Shown here: positions 8,977 to 18,548 of the stretch, in pieces
Layout of the letters: each line of letters opens with the position of its first letter
How positions within the stretch are numbered: the stretch's first letter is position 1
Assembly (NCBI RefSeq): GCF_027924565.1
Contig: NZ_AP027041.1
Span: 3,348,001-3,412,000 of the forward strand
DNA: 64,000 bases
Reading direction: 5' to 3'
Source: Lysobacter auxotrophicus
GTDB taxonomy: Bacteria; Pseudomonadota; Gammaproteobacteria; Xanthomonadales; Xanthomonadaceae
Program-made: the position numbers and the translations under genes
Notes under the pieces: generated by a model
Seen by the model: only the letters and a program-made list of their open reading frames with translations
Told to the model about the DNA's origin: nothing
Database searches by the model: none

Positions 8977-9783
8977 ATGACCGCTCCGCACTCCCCTACG
9001 TTCCCCGCCGATCCGCTCGTCATCGCCGGCAAGGCCTACGCCTCCCGCCTGCTCACCGGCACCGGCAAGTTCACCGATCTCGAACAGACCCGCCTGGCGA
9101 CCGAAGCCGCTGGCGCGCAGATCGTCACCGTCGCGATCCGCCGCAGCAACATCGGCCAGAACCCGGGCGAGCCGAACCTGCTCGACGTCCTCCCGCCCGA
9201 TCGCTACACGATCCTGCCCAACACCGCCGGCTGCTACACCGCCGACGACGCCGTGCGCACCTGCCGCCTTGCGCGCGAACTGCTCGACGGCCATTCGCTG
9301 GTGAAGCTGGAAGTCCTCGGCGACCAGAAGACGCTCTATCCCGACGTCGTGCAGACGCTCGCCGCGGCCGAAACGCTGGTGAAGGACGGCTTCGACGTGA
9401 TGGTCTACACCTCCGACGATCCGATCCTCGCCAAGCGCCTGGAAGACATCGGCTGCGTCGCGGTGATGCCGCTGGCCGCGCCGATCGGCTCGGGCCTGGG
9501 CGTGCAGAACAAATACAACCTGCTGGAAATCGTCGAGAACGCGAAGGTGCCGATCATCGTCGACGCCGGCGTGGGCACGGCGTCTGATGCGGCCATCGCG
9601 ATGGAACTGGGCTGCGACGGCGTGCTGATGAACACCGCCATCGCCGGCGCGAAGGATCCGGTGCTCATGGCGCACGCGATGAAGCTCGCGGTGGAAGCCG
9701 GCCGCGCCGCGTTCAAGGCCGGCCGCATTCCGCGCAAGCGCTTCGCTTCGGCCTCGAGCCCGGTCGACGGACTCATCGGGTGA
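8977..9783 (+). CDS. thiG: Thiazole synthase ThiG
   Basis: 268 residues, a TIM-barrel enzyme that condenses deoxyxylulose phosphate, dehydroglycine and ThiS thiocarboxylate into the thiazole moiety. Visible: [27 protein letters not shown], the Schiff-base lysine Lys110 in LVKLEVLGD, and phosphate-binding [31 protein letters not shown]. The stop overlaps the next start by one base, coupling it to trmB. Confidence 0.95.
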   Translation: MTAPHSPTFPADPLVIAGKAYASRLLTGTGKFTDLEQTRLATEAAGAQIVTVAIRRSNIGQNPGEPNLLDVLPPDRYTILPNTAGCYTADDAVRTCRLARELLDGHSLVKLEVLGDQKTLYPDVVQTLAAAETLVKDGFDVMVYTSDDPILAKRLEDIGCVAVMPLAAPIGSGLGVQNKYNLLEIVENAKVPIIVDAGVGTASDAAIAMELGCDGVLMNTAIAGAKDPVLMAHAMKLAVEAGRAAFKAGRIPRKRFASASSPVDGLIG

Positions 9784-10511
9784 TGAGCGACACGCCGAAG
9801 GGCAAGCTCCCCCCGAAGCCTTTCACCCTCGAGGAAGGTCGCCGCCAGGTCCGCAGCTTCGTGCTGCGCCAGGGCCGCTTCACCGAGGCGCAGCAGCGCG
9901 CGTTCGATACGCTGTGGCCGCGCTACGGGCTGGACTACACCGGCGCGCCGCGCGACTTCGATGCGACGTTCGGGCGCAATGCCCCGCGTGTGCTGGAGAT
10001 CGGTTTCGGCAACGGCGAAGCGCTGCGTTTCGCCGCGCAGCACGACAAGGCGCGCGACCTGATCGGCATCGAAGTGCATGCGCCCGGCGTCGGCCGGCTG
10101 CTCAACGCGCTCGCGCAGGACGAGGCCGAACACGTCCGCCTTTACCACCACGATGCCGTGGAAGTGCTGCGCAACGAGATCGCCGACGGCGCGCTCGACG
10201 AGGTCCGCATCTACTTCCCCGACCCGTGGCACAAGAAGCGCCACAACAAGCGACGCCTGGTCCAGCCGGAGTTCGCGAACCTGATCGTGGCCAAACTGGC
10301 GCCGACCGGCCGCTTGCACCTCGCCACCGATTGGCAGGACTATGCCGAGCAGATGTGGGACGTGCTCGATGCCACGCCGGGCCTTGCCAATCGCGCCGGC
10401 CCGCGCGGCAGCGTCGAGCGGCCGCAGTGGCGCCCGCAAACGCATTTCGAAACCCGCGGCCAGAAACTCGGTCACGGCGTGTGGGACCTGCTGTACGACA
10501 AAGTGCCGTGA
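9783..10511 (+). CDS. trmB: tRNA (guanine-N7-)-methyltransferase
   Basis: 242 residues. It makes m7G46 in tRNA using SAM. Motif I is [14 protein letters not shown]. The family hallmark is [21 protein letters not shown], followed by [13 protein letters not shown]. The ATG at 9783 overlaps the thiG stop by one base; a GTG one codon earlier is also possible. Co-occurrence with thiG is common in gammaproteobacteria. Confidence 0.94.
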   Translation: MSDTPKGKLPPKPFTLEEGRRQVRSFVLRQGRFTEAQQRAFDTLWPRYGLDYTGAPRDFDATFGRNAPRVLEIGFGNGEALRFAAQHDKARDLIGIEVHAPGVGRLLNALAQDEAEHVRLYHHDAVEVLRNEIADGALDEVRIYFPDPWHKKRHNKRRLVQPEFANLIVAKLAPTGRLHLATDWQDYAEQMWDVLDATPGLANRAGPRGSVERPQWRPQTHFETRGQKLGHGVWDLLYDKVP

Positions 10512-10618
10512 TTCGTGATTCGGTATTGGTGATTCGCAATGCAGGCACGCGTGCCTGCCGCGATGCCGGGTCGGTCGGAACGCGGATGGCTTCCGCCTCA
10601 CCCACCACGAATCACGAC
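10507..10618. repeat. Heptamer GTGATTC repeats, inverted pair
   Basis: A few GTGATTC-like heptamers just after trmB and the complement CACGAATCACGAC 12 nt before the next start. Same motif as the long array at 56.0 kb. Confidence 0.6.
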
Positions 10619-10629
10619 ACCACGGCCTG

Positions 10630-12471
10630 ATGGACACCGCGCTGACGCTCACCACCGACATGAAGCTCGTGCTCGGGCTGGTGGGCTTCACGATGGTGAT
10701 GTTCCTCTTCGAACGCATCCGCGCCGACGTCGTCGCGCTGGTCGTGCTGGTGCTGCTGGGCCTGTCGGGCCTGGTCGAACCCGACGAGCTGTTCAACGGT
10801 TTCTCCGGCAACGCGGTCATCAGCATCGTCGCGACGATGATCCTGGGCGCGGGCCTGGATCGCACCGGCGCGCTGAACCGCCTCGCGGGCTGGCTGCTGC
10901 GGCGCTCGCGCGGCATGGAAAGCCGGCTGCTGATCCTCACCAACGCCGTGGCCGGCATCAATTCCTCGATCATGCAGAACCCGTCGGTGATGGCGCTCTA
11001 CATGCCCGTCGCCGCGCGGTTGTCCTCGCGCACCGGCATCGCGCTGCCGCGACTGCTGCTGCCGCTCGCCGCCGCCATCGTGATGGGCGGCGCGCTGACG
11101 ATGGTCGGCAACTCGCCGCTGATCCTGCTCAACGACCTTCTGATCGCCGCCAACGCGAACCTGCCCTCGGGCGCGGCGACGCTGGAACCGTTGAAGATGT
11201 TCGCGCCGCTGCCGATCGGCCTGGCGCTGCTCGCCGCGTCGATCGCGTATTTCCATTTCTTCGGCGACAAGCGCCTTCGCCACGACGACGACGGCACCGG
11301 CGCGACGCCGGCGCGCACGCAGAGCTATTTCTCCAAGGCGTACGGCATCGACGGTGATGTGTACGAGCTCACCGTCACCGCCGACAGCCCGCTGGTCGGC
11401 ATGTCGCTGGGCGAAGCCGAAGCGCTGCACAACGCGCCGTTGCTGCTGGCGCTCAAGAGCGACGGCGAGGCGCGCCTGGCGCCGCCGGCGGACACGCGCA
11501 TCTGGGTCGGCAGCGTGCTCGGCGCGATGGGCCCGAAGCAGCAGGTGAGCGACTTCGCGCAGAACCATTTCCTGCGGCTGTCCGCGCGCCTGCGCAACTT
11601 CGGCGACCTGTTCAATCCCAGCCGCGCGGGCATTTCCGAAGCGGTGGTGCCGGCCACGTCGAAGTTCATCGGCAAGAACGGCCGCGACCTGCAGCTGCGC
11701 AAGCAGATGGGCCTGAGCCTGCTGGCGATCAACCGCGACAAGAGCGTGCTGCGCGAGAACGTGCGCGACGTGAACCTGCGCGCCGGCGACATGCTGGTGT
11801 TCCACAGCATCTGGACCGACCTGCACGAAGCGGCGGCGAGCAAGGACCTGGTCGTCGTCACCGACTACCCCAAGGGCGAGCAGCGCCCGCACAAATTCAA
11901 GATCGCGATGGCGATCTTCGCCGTGGCGATGCTGCTGGCGTTGTCCTCGCGCCTGCCGGTGTCCATCGCGTTGATGACCGGCGTGGCCGGCATGCTCATC
12001 GCCGGCGTGATCCACATCGATGAGGCGTACGCGGCGATCAACTGGAAGACCGTCTTCCTGATGGCGTGCCTGATCCCGCTGGGATGGGCGATGGATTCCA
12101 GCGGCGCGGCGGCCTGGGTCGCCGGCCACACCATCGAACGATTACCGACAGGCACGCCGGTGTGGCTGCTGGAAATCCTCGTCGGCCTGTTCACGACGCT
12201 GTTCTCGCTGGTGATCAGCCATGTCGGCGCGACCATCGTGACGGTGCCGCTGGCGATCAACCTCGCGCTCGCCGCGGGCGGCAACCCGACGGCGTTCGCG
12301 CTGATCGTCGCGCTGTCGGCATCGAACAACTTCATGACCGCCTCGAACCCGGTCATTTCGATGATCACCGGCCCGGCCGGCTACAGCGGCAAGGAGCTGT
12401 GGAAGATCGGCGGCCCGCTCTCGCTGATCTACACGATCGTCGCCGTGGCGATGGTGAATCTGCTTTATTGA
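10630..12471 (+). CDS. SLC13-family permease with two RCK_C domains
   Basis: 613 residues. Two hydrophobic halves (about 12-220 and 420-613) carry the DASS/SLC13 signatures, including INSSIMQNPSVMALYMP and the C-terminal SASNNFMTASNPVISMITGPAGYSG. Between them lie two TrkA-C (RCK_C) domains of about 70 residues (from YELTVTADSPLVGMSLGEAE and from TSKFIGKNGRDLQLRKQ), which usually bind small ligands and gate transport. Likely substrates are dicarboxylates or inorganic anions; the sequence cannot choose. No clear ribosome site is visible before the ATG; a heptamer repeat sits there. Confidence 0.85.
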   Translation: MDTALTLTTDMKLVLGLVGFTMVMFLFERIRADVVALVVLVLLGLSGLVEPDELFNGFSGNAVISIVATMILGAGLDRTGALNRLAGWLLRRSRGMESRLLILTNAVAGINSSIMQNPSVMALYMPVAARLSSRTGIALPRLLLPLAAAIVMGGALTMVGNSPLILLNDLLIAANANLPSGAATLEPLKMFAPLPIGLALLAASIAYFHFFGDKRLRHDDDGTGATPARTQSYFSKAYGIDGDVYELTVTADSPLVGMSLGEAEALHNAPLLLALKSDGEARLAPPADTRIWVGSVLGAMGPKQQVSDFAQNHFLRLSARLRNFGDLFNPSRAGISEAVVPATSKFIGKNGRDLQLRKQMGLSLLAINRDKSVLRENVRDVNLRAGDMLVFHSIWTDLHEAAASKDLVVVTDYPKGEQRPHKFKIAMAIFAVAMLLALSSRLPVSIALMTGVAGMLIAGVIHIDEAYAAINWKTVFLMACLIPLGWAMDSSGAAAWVAGHTIERLPTGTPVWLLEILVGLFTTLFSLVISHVGATIVTVPLAINLALAAGGNPTAFALIVALSASNNFMTASNPVISMITGPAGYSGKELWKIGGPLSLIYTIVAVAMVNLLY

Positions 12472-12501
12472 GGGTTCGGGAATCGGGAAGAGCCAGCGCT
12501 C

Positions 12502-12616
12502 TTGTAGCCCGGGTAAGCGAAGCGCACCCGGGGCCCGTCACGGCATCACGTCACAACGCGCCAAGCTTTGCACGGCATCGCTGCCCGCGGGTGCGCTGCG
12601 CTTACCCGGGCTACAA
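12502..12616. repeat. Inverted pair of GTAG-type REP sequences (REPIN)
   Basis: TTGTAGCCCGGGTAAGCGAA at the left and its complement ending CCCGGGCTACAA at the right, 50-60 nt apart, between two convergent genes. Confidence 0.85.
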
Positions 12617-12628
12617 ACGCCGCGCGAC

Positions 12629-13033
12629 TCAAACGCCCAACGCCCTCGCTACCACCACCGCCCACAAGGCGAGCACGGCGAGGAAGTTCACCGTGAACAC
12701 CACGCCGCGCAGGCGCACGTTCGCGATCGGAATCTGCACGGCGCTGTGCAACACGCGGCCGACGACGAAGAGCCAGGCCAGCCCCTGCGGCACGGGCCCG
12801 ATGTCGCGCGTGATGATCAACAGCACGCAGGCGACGTGGAAGAACAGCGGCCATTCGAACTGGTTCGACAGGTTCGCGCTGATACGCGGTTCGAGTTTGG
12901 ACCACGGATTGCTTCCATCGGCCCGACGGCCGACGCCCCACACCGCCGGTGCGCGCGCAGCGGTCAACACCACATAGAGGAAGGCGGCCCACGCGACATG
13001 CGCGGCCATCGGGACGATCAGGGGATGCGTCAT
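12629..13033 (-). CDS. MAPEG-family membrane protein
   Basis: 134 residues with four hydrophobic helices. The loop NLSNQFEWPLFFHV and the later VGRVLHSAVQI match the MAPEG superfamily (membrane-associated eicosanoid/glutathione proteins), integral membrane proteins sometimes with glutathione transferase activity. The start has AGGGAA upstream. It is 61 nt downstream of the Rieske gene on the same strand, possibly co-transcribed. Its function in bacteria is mostly unknown. Confidence 0.83.
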   Translation of the reverse strand: MTHPLIVPMAAHVAWAAFLYVVLTAARAPAVWGVGRRADGSNPWSKLEPRISANLSNQFEWPLFFHVACVLLIITRDIGPVPQGLAWLFVVGRVLHSAVQIPIANVRLRGVVFTVNFLAVLALWAVVVARALGV

Positions 13034-13094
13034 CGAAGTTCCCTGCGGTTGCTCAATCCGGCTTCAGGGCGCGACGTGACCGGCACGTCGCGCA

Positions 13095-13487
13095 TCAAGC
13101 AGCGGTTTCGCCGAGCCACACCGCGCCGTCGCGTGCGACGACGTCCACCGCCCGCAACGACTCCCCGCGGCACGGTCCGCCGACGCACTCGCCACCGACG
13201 AGTTCGAAACTCGCGCCGTGCGCTGCACAGACGAGGTGGCCGTCCTTGCTCTTGAGGAACTGCCCGGGCGCCCAGTCGAGGCGCCGGCCGGCGTGCGGGC
13301 AGATGTTGAGCCAGGCCCGGACGTGATCGCCGTCACGATACACAATCAGGCTTTCCGCATCGCCGTCGAGGACCACTTCGACCTCGGCGAAAGCCCCGTC
13401 GGGCAAGCGTTCCAGCGTTACGAGCGGCTCCGCCGAACGGTCGTGTTCGTGCGAATTGCTTAACGAAGTTCTCACACCCTCGCTCAT
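13095..13487 (-). CDS. Rieske [2Fe-2S] protein
   Basis: 130 residues. The cluster ligands are all present: CPHAGRRL (Cys63, His65) and CAAHGASF (Cys87, His90). It resembles ferredoxin-type Rieske subunits such as those of nitrite reductase or ring-hydroxylating oxygenases, but no oxygenase is nearby. It is probably a soluble electron carrier. There is no signal peptide. Confidence 0.87.
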   Translation of the reverse strand: MSEGVRTSLSNSHEHDRSAEPLVTLERLPDGAFAEVEVVLDGDAESLIVYRDGDHVRAWLNICPHAGRRLDWAPGQFLKSKDGHLVCAAHGASFELVGGECVGGPCRGESLRAVDVVARDGAVWLGETAA

Positions 13488-13547
13488 GGCTGGCCCGATA
13501 CTCGCCTCCCCGGCGCTTGTTGCCGCATTGTGTCACGACGCAATCCG

Positions 13548-13865
13548 ATGTTTGCCCAGACCTTCCGCTTCGGTACCTCCCACTTCCATTCGCGCGTGCG
13601 TTCGGCCTTCGAGCCGCGCAAGCCGCGTCATCGCCTGCTGCGTTTCGCGCTCGGCGTGGTCGGCCTGGGCGTGCTCGCGGTGCTGGTGGCGTTCTCGGTG
13701 GCACTGGGTGCGGCGATGATCGCCGCCGGCATGCTCTACAAGCTGTGGAAGACCCGCGGCAAGCGCCTGGCCCGTGCGCAGCGCGACGCCCGCATCGTCG
13801 AAGGCGAGTTCACCGTCGTCGGCCAGCCGACGATCGAACGTCCCCGCTCCCAGACCAGCGTCTAA
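13548..13865 (+). CDS. Small single-pass membrane protein
   Basis: 105 residues from the ATG at 13548; an in-frame GTG at 13530 adds six residues. There is one long hydrophobic segment (about 30-58, ALGVVGLGVLAVLVAFSVAL) and basic flanks. The C-terminus is short and soluble. Not a family I recognise. It ends 6 nt before the next gene, so they are probably co-transcribed. Confidence 0.7.
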   Translation: MFAQTFRFGTSHFHSRVRSAFEPRKPRHRLLRFALGVVGLGVLAVLVAFSVALGAAMIAAGMLYKLWKTRGKRLARAQRDARIVEGEFTVVGQPTIERPRSQTSV

Positions 13866-13871
13866 TCCCGC

Positions 13872-14591
13872 ATGAGCGACGTGATCGCGGCGCTGCCGCA
13901 ACCGCGCGTCCCGGTCCGTGGCACGGACCAGACCTTTCCCGTACACCGCATCTACTGCGTCGGCCGCAACTTCGCCGACCACGCACGCGAGATGGGTGCC
14001 GCCGTTCCGGCCTCGCCCGCCGATCGCGGCACGCCGGTGTTCTTCCTCAAGCCGGCCGATGCGATCGCGTTGCAGTCCGATGTGCCCTACCCGCCCGGCA
14101 CGAACGACCTGCACCACGAAGTCGAACTCGTCGTGGCGCTGGGCAAGGACGCGCCCGAGGGCGTGCTCGATCCCGCCGACGCGATGGCCCTCGTCTACGG
14201 TTACGCCGTCGGCCTGGACCTCACGCGCCGCGACCTGCAGGGCGCCGCGAAGGCGAAGGGCCTGCCGTGGGATACCGGCAAGGCGTTCGACCATGCCGCG
14301 CCGATCAGCGCGATCGTTCCCGCCAGCGCCGTGGGCGAGTTGGGCGAACGCACGCTGGGCCTGTCGATCAACGGCGAAACGAAACAGCGCGGCTCGCTCG
14401 CCGACCTGATCTGGACGGTGCCGGAGATCCTGCACGAGTTGTCCAAGCTTTACGCGCTGCGCGCCGGCGACCTCATCTTCATGGGCACGCCCGCCGGCGT
14501 CGGCCCGCTGCAACCGGGCGATCGCTTCCACGCGGTGCTCGAAGGCATCGCCGAGCATTCCGGGACGATCGTCACCGGGCGGACGGTATAG
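13872..14591 (+). CDS. Fumarylacetoacetate hydrolase-fold protein
   Basis: 239 residues. Family signatures: IYCVGRNFADHAREMG, the metal site HHEVELVVALGKD, YAVGLDLTRRDLQ and FMGTPAGVGPLQPGD. FAH-fold enzymes cleave C-C bonds of diketo acids (fumarylpyruvate, acylpyruvates) or decarboxylate oxaloacetate. It most resembles the YcgM/fumarylpyruvate hydrolase subgroup. The substrate is not decided by context. It sits 6 nt after the upstream membrane protein. Confidence 0.9.
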   Translation: MSDVIAALPQPRVPVRGTDQTFPVHRIYCVGRNFADHAREMGAAVPASPADRGTPVFFLKPADAIALQSDVPYPPGTNDLHHEVELVVALGKDAPEGVLDPADAMALVYGYAVGLDLTRRDLQGAAKAKGLPWDTGKAFDHAAPISAIVPASAVGELGERTLGLSINGETKQRGSLADLIWTVPEILHELSKLYALRAGDLIFMGTPAGVGPLQPGDRFHAVLEGIAEHSGTIVTGRTV

Positions 14592-14645
14592 TCCGAAACC
14601 GCGGCGCGCACCGCCACTGATGTCAACGCTGGAGACCACGACGCC

Positions 14646-15053
14646 ATGGGCCTGATCACCGAGTTCAAGGAATTTGTTTCGCGCGGCAACGTCGTCGATC
14701 TCGCCGTCGGTGTCGTGATCGGTGCGGCCTTCGGCAAGATCGTCACGGCGCTGGTGGACGGCATCGTCATGCCGACGATCGGCGCGTTCACCAAGGGCGT
14801 GAGCGTCAGCGACTGGAAGTACGTGATCAAGCCGGCGCAGCTGGACTCGGCCGGCAAGGAAGTCGCGGCCGAACTGGCGATCCGCTACGGCATGTTCGTG
14901 CAGACGATCATCGACTTCCTGCTGATCGCGCTGGTGATCTTCCTGATCCTGAAGGCCTACAACCGCATCCGCGCGCCGCAGGCCGCCGCGGCAGTGTCGG
15001 AAGAAGTGCTGCTCCTTCGCGAGATTCGCGACGAGTTGAAGAGCAAGGGCTGA
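14646..15053 (+). CDS. mscL: Large-conductance mechanosensitive channel
   Basis: 135 residues, normal for MscL. N-terminal helix and pore-lining TM1 with FVSRGNVVDLAVGVVIGAAFGKIV; TM2 IDFLLIALVIFLILKAYN; the C-terminal cytoplasmic helix ends LREIRDELKSKG. The homopentamer opens on membrane tension during hypo-osmotic shock. It is its own transcription unit. Confidence 0.96.
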   Translation: MGLITEFKEFVSRGNVVDLAVGVVIGAAFGKIVTALVDGIVMPTIGAFTKGVSVSDWKYVIKPAQLDSAGKEVAAELAIRYGMFVQTIIDFLLIALVIFLILKAYNRIRAPQAAAAVSEEVLLLREIRDELKSKG

Positions 15054-15126
15054 TCGCGTTCGCGCGGTCCTCTGCGTCTTCCGGCTCGCCGCCGGAAATC
15101 ACCTTTCGCAGTCACCTTCCTCTTCG

Positions 15127-15226
15127 TGATCCCCCGCGAAGGCGGGGATCCAACGGCCCGGCACATCACGCGCGCCCGAAGGTGACGCGACTGGAAGATG
15201 GATTCCCGCCTTCGCGGGAATGACGG
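15127..15226. repeat. Inverted pair of composite hairpin repeats
   Basis: ATCCCCCGCGAAGGCGGGGAT and the opposite-facing ATTCCCGCCTTCGCGGGAAT (hairpins with GAAG loops) lie about 75 nt apart between mscL and the peptidase gene. The remainder of 15054-15371 shows no gene. Confidence 0.75.
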
Positions 15227-15371
15227 TGCCCGGGTTTCCGGCGCACGTCCTGCCACACACCGCAAAGCGCGCCGCGCCGTCGCGTGACTGACGACACCCT
15301 GCCTTCCGGCCGCGAGTTGCTACGCTCGCGCTTTCGTCCTTTCGACACCATCTTCCCGGGGGAGTTGTTCG

Positions 15372-16796
15372 ATGCGCGCAATGCTGTCGGTGGCCGTCGC
15401 CACCTGTCTGTTCGCCACCGCCGCACTGGATGCCGTCGCGGCCGAGCGCGAAACGCGCATCCCCGACAAGGCCATCGCCACCGCCACGCAGCTGCGCGAC
15501 ACCGCGCTGAAGAGCGACCTGGGCTATCGCATCACCGAATCGCTGACCACCGAAGTCGGCCCGCGCCTGGCCGGCAGCGAAGCCGACGCGCGCGCGGTCG
15601 CGTGGGCCGTCGCGAAGTTCAAGGAACTGGGCTTCGACAAGGTCTGGACCGAACCGGTCACCTTCCCGAAGTGGGAACGCCGCAGCGAGTCGGCGCATGT
15701 CGTCGGCGCCAACGCGCAGCCGCTGCACCTGACCGCGCTCGGCGGTAGCCCGGCGGGCACGGTGGAAGCGCAGGTCGTGCGCTTTGCCGACCTCGCGGCG
15801 CTGGAAGCCGCGCCGGCCGGTTCGCTCGCCGGCAAGATCGCCTTCATCGATTACAAGATGGAACGCGCGCGCGACGGCGCCGGCTACGGCCCGGGTTCGC
15901 GCGTGCGCAGCAAGGGCCCGTCGGCGGCGATCCGCGCCGGCGCGATCGGCTACCTGATGCGCTCGGCCGGTACCGATTCGCATCGCAACCCGCACACCGG
16001 CATCACGCGCTTCGACGATGGCCTGACGCCGATCCCCTCCGCCGCCCTCGCCGTGCCGGACGCCGACCAGCTCGCCCGCCTCATCGCGCGCGGCAAGCCG
16101 GTGACGGTGAAGCTGGCGCTGGATTGCGGCTGGGACGGCACCTACACCTCGCAGAATGTCATCGGCGAGATCCGCGGTTCGAAGAAGCCCGACGAGGTCG
16201 TCGTGATCGGCGGCCACCTGGATTCGTGGGACCTCGGCACCGGCGCGATCGACGATGGCGCCGGCGTCGGCCTGACGATGGCCGCCGGCAAGCTCATCGG
16301 CGATCTCAAGCAGCACCCGGCCCGCACCATCCGCGTGGTCGCCTTCGCCAACGAGGAACAGGGCCTGCACGGCGGCAAGGCGTACGCGGCCGAACACATG
16401 AAGGACGTCCTCAAGCACCAGATCGGCGCCGAGAGCGATTTCGGCGCGGGCCGCATCTACGCGTTCTCGACCTCCGCACCCGACTACGCGAAGGCCGCCG
16501 AGGCGCAGATCGCCCAGGCGCTGGCGCCGCTGGGGATCCAGTACACGCCGGGCCAGGGCGGTCCGGGCCCGGACATCGGGCCGTCGTCCGAGAAGGGCAT
16601 GGCCTGGGCGCGACTGGCGCAGGACGGCACGGATTACTTCGATCTTCACCACACCCCGGACGACACGTTCGATAAGATCGATCCGCAGGCGCTGGCGCAG
16701 AACGTCGCGGCCTATGCGGTGTTCGCCTACCTGGCGGCGTCCGCGGACGGCGACTTCGGCAGCAAGCCCGCCACCCCCCAGGCAGCAGCGAAGTAA
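15372..16796 (+). CDS. Secreted M28-family zinc aminopeptidase
   Basis: 474 residues with a signal peptide (to about AVAA|ERE at 24). A PA-like inserted domain (about 110-250) precedes the M28 catalytic core. Zinc ligands are visible: His282 and Asp294 in GGHLDSWDLGTGAIDDGAG, the catalytic Glu328 with Glu329 in FANEEQGLHGG, an Asp in the FGAGRIYAFS region, and the last His in YFDLHHTPDDTFDKI. It would trim peptides in the periplasm or outside the cell; lysobacters are rich in secreted peptidases. It ends 12 nt before the next gene. Confidence 0.9.
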   Translation: MRAMLSVAVATCLFATAALDAVAAERETRIPDKAIATATQLRDTALKSDLGYRITESLTTEVGPRLAGSEADARAVAWAVAKFKELGFDKVWTEPVTFPKWERRSESAHVVGANAQPLHLTALGGSPAGTVEAQVVRFADLAALEAAPAGSLAGKIAFIDYKMERARDGAGYGPGSRVRSKGPSAAIRAGAIGYLMRSAGTDSHRNPHTGITRFDDGLTPIPSAALAVPDADQLARLIARGKPVTVKLALDCGWDGTYTSQNVIGEIRGSKKPDEVVVIGGHLDSWDLGTGAIDDGAGVGLTMAAGKLIGDLKQHPARTIRVVAFANEEQGLHGGKAYAAEHMKDVLKHQIGAESDFGAGRIYAFSTSAPDYAKAAEAQIAQALAPLGIQYTPGQGGPGPDIGPSSEKGMAWARLAQDGTDYFDLHHTPDDTFDKIDPQALAQNVAAYAVFAYLAASADGDFGSKPATPQAAAK

Positions 16797-16808
16797 CCAA
16801 AGAAGGCA

Positions 16809-18545
16809 ATGGCGCAGCGGTACGACGAAAAGGTTGACACCGCGGTCGATCCCATCACGGGGCTGCATCGTCTAGGCGCGAACGGCCCCAGCCTGGCGAC
16901 GGCCATCGCGGTGGCAGGCGCGACGCGACGACGCATCGCGCTGCTGCACATCGACGTGGACATGTTCCGCTCGATCAACACCAACATGGGCACGGCGACC
17001 GGCGACCAGGCATTGGCCGCCATCGCGCAGCGCCTGCGCCGCGCGGTCCCGCGCGACGGCTGGATCTGGCGCCTGACCAGCGACGAGTTCGTCGTGGGCA
17101 TCGGGTATCGCGAAGGCGAGCTGGACGGCGCCGGCCTCGCCGAACGCCTGCGCGACGCGTTCGAGACGCCGCTGTCGCTCCCGCCGTACACGCTGCCGGT
17201 GACGCTCTCCATCGGCATCGCCGTGTTCCCCGACCACGCGCCCAACGCCGCGACGCTGCTGTCGAAGGCCGAGGAAGCGCTGCGTCGCGTGAAGCAGGAC
17301 GGCCTGAACAACGTGGGCCTGTATTCGGCCGCCGCCGAGGATCGCGGCGCGCCCAACGACGGCTTCGCGCAGCGCTTCATCGAAGCGCTCGATCGCGGCG
17401 AGTTCCGCCTGTACTACCAGCCGCAGGTCGCCGCGCACGACGGCGGCGTCACCGGCTTCGCCGCGCTGCTGCGCTGGCAGACCGATCGTGGCCTGCTGCG
17501 ACCGAGCCAGTTCCTCGAGCCGATCAACCGCGTCGGCCTCGCCGCGCGGCTGGGCGCGTGGGTCGTGGAATCGGCGATCGCGCAGCTCGCGCAATGGCGC
17601 GCCGAAGGCCTGGATTACCTGTCGATGTCGGTGCACCTGTCCGGCCCGCTGCTGGTGCAGCGCGATTGCCTGGATCGCATCGGCGCGCTGCTGCATCGCT
17701 ACGGCCTGCCGGGCAATGCGCTGGAATTCGAGATTCCCGAAAGCGTGCTGGTCACCGACAGCCACCGCGTGCACGACACGCTCGCCGGCCTGCGCGCGAT
17801 GGGCGCGACGCTGACCGTGCAGGACTTCGGCCTCGGCGGGCTGTCCTTCGCGGCGCTCGGCCAGTACCCGCTGGATCGCATCAAGATCGACCGCAGTTTC
17901 ATCCGCAACGTCGCCAGCGATCCGCGCAGCGCCGCGATCGTGCGCGGCATCATCGCGATGGGCCATCAGCTGGGCATGAAGGTGATCGCCAAGGGCGTGG
18001 AAAGCGAGGCCGAACTGGGCTTCCTGCGCCGCAACCATTGCGATTTCTTCCAAGGCTACCTGTTCAGTCCGTCGGCACCGGCCGACCAGCTCGGCGAAGT
18101 GGTGCGCAAGCGCTTCCTGCTGCCGGGCGCGTTCGCGGCGACGCGCCCCGAGCGCACGCTGCTGCTGCTCGACGACGAGGAAAACGTGCTGCGCTCGCTG
18201 GTGCGCCTGTTCCGTCGCGACGGCTACCACATCCTCACCGCGTCGAGCGTGCGCGAGGCCTTCGACCTGCTGGCGAGCAACACCGCGCAGGTGATCCTGT
18301 CCGACCAGCGCATGGCCGACATGAGCGGCACCGAGTTCCTCACGCGCGTGCGCGATCTGTACCCCGACACGATCCGCATGGTGCTGTCGGGCTACACCGA
18401 CCTTGCGACGATCACCGAGGCGATCAACCGCGGCGCGATCTACCGTTTCCTCACCAAGCCGTGGAACGACGAGGAGCTGCGCGAACACATCCTCGATGCG
18501 TTCCGCGCGCACGAACGCCGCGCCGCCGGCGAGTCGGTGTACTGA
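16809..18545 (+). CDS. Degenerate GGDEF-EAL protein with C-terminal receiver domain
   Basis: 578 residues, soluble, with an AGAAGG ribosome site. The GGDEF domain (about 10-175) has TSDEF (90-94) in place of GGDEF. The EAL domain (about 190-430) has AAL for EAL (218-220), QDFG for DDFG (338-341) and KGVE for EGVE (395-398), so diguanylate cyclase and phosphodiesterase activity are both unlikely. A CheY-like receiver (about 449-565) is at the C-terminus, unusual since receivers normally come first; phosphoacceptor Asp499 lies in LSDQRMADMSG, as in RpfG-type receivers. It is probably a phosphorylation-controlled c-di-GMP or protein-binding adaptor. Confidence 0.88.
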   Translation: MAQRYDEKVDTAVDPITGLHRLGANGPSLATAIAVAGATRRRIALLHIDVDMFRSINTNMGTATGDQALAAIAQRLRRAVPRDGWIWRLTSDEFVVGIGYREGELDGAGLAERLRDAFETPLSLPPYTLPVTLSIGIAVFPDHAPNAATLLSKAEEALRRVKQDGLNNVGLYSAAAEDRGAPNDGFAQRFIEALDRGEFRLYYQPQVAAHDGGVTGFAALLRWQTDRGLLRPSQFLEPINRVGLAARLGAWVVESAIAQLAQWRAEGLDYLSMSVHLSGPLLVQRDCLDRIGALLHRYGLPGNALEFEIPESVLVTDSHRVHDTLAGLRAMGATLTVQDFGLGGLSFAALGQYPLDRIKIDRSFIRNVASDPRSAAIVRGIIAMGHQLGMKVIAKGVESEAELGFLRRNHCDFFQGYLFSPSAPADQLGEVVRKRFLLPGAFAATRPERTLLLLDDEENVLRSLVRLFRRDGYHILTASSVREAFDLLASNTAQVILSDQRMADMSGTEFLTRVRDLYPDTIRMVLSGYTDLATITEAINRGAIYRFLTKPWNDEELREHILDAFRAHERRAAGESVY

Positions 18546-18548
18546 CGC

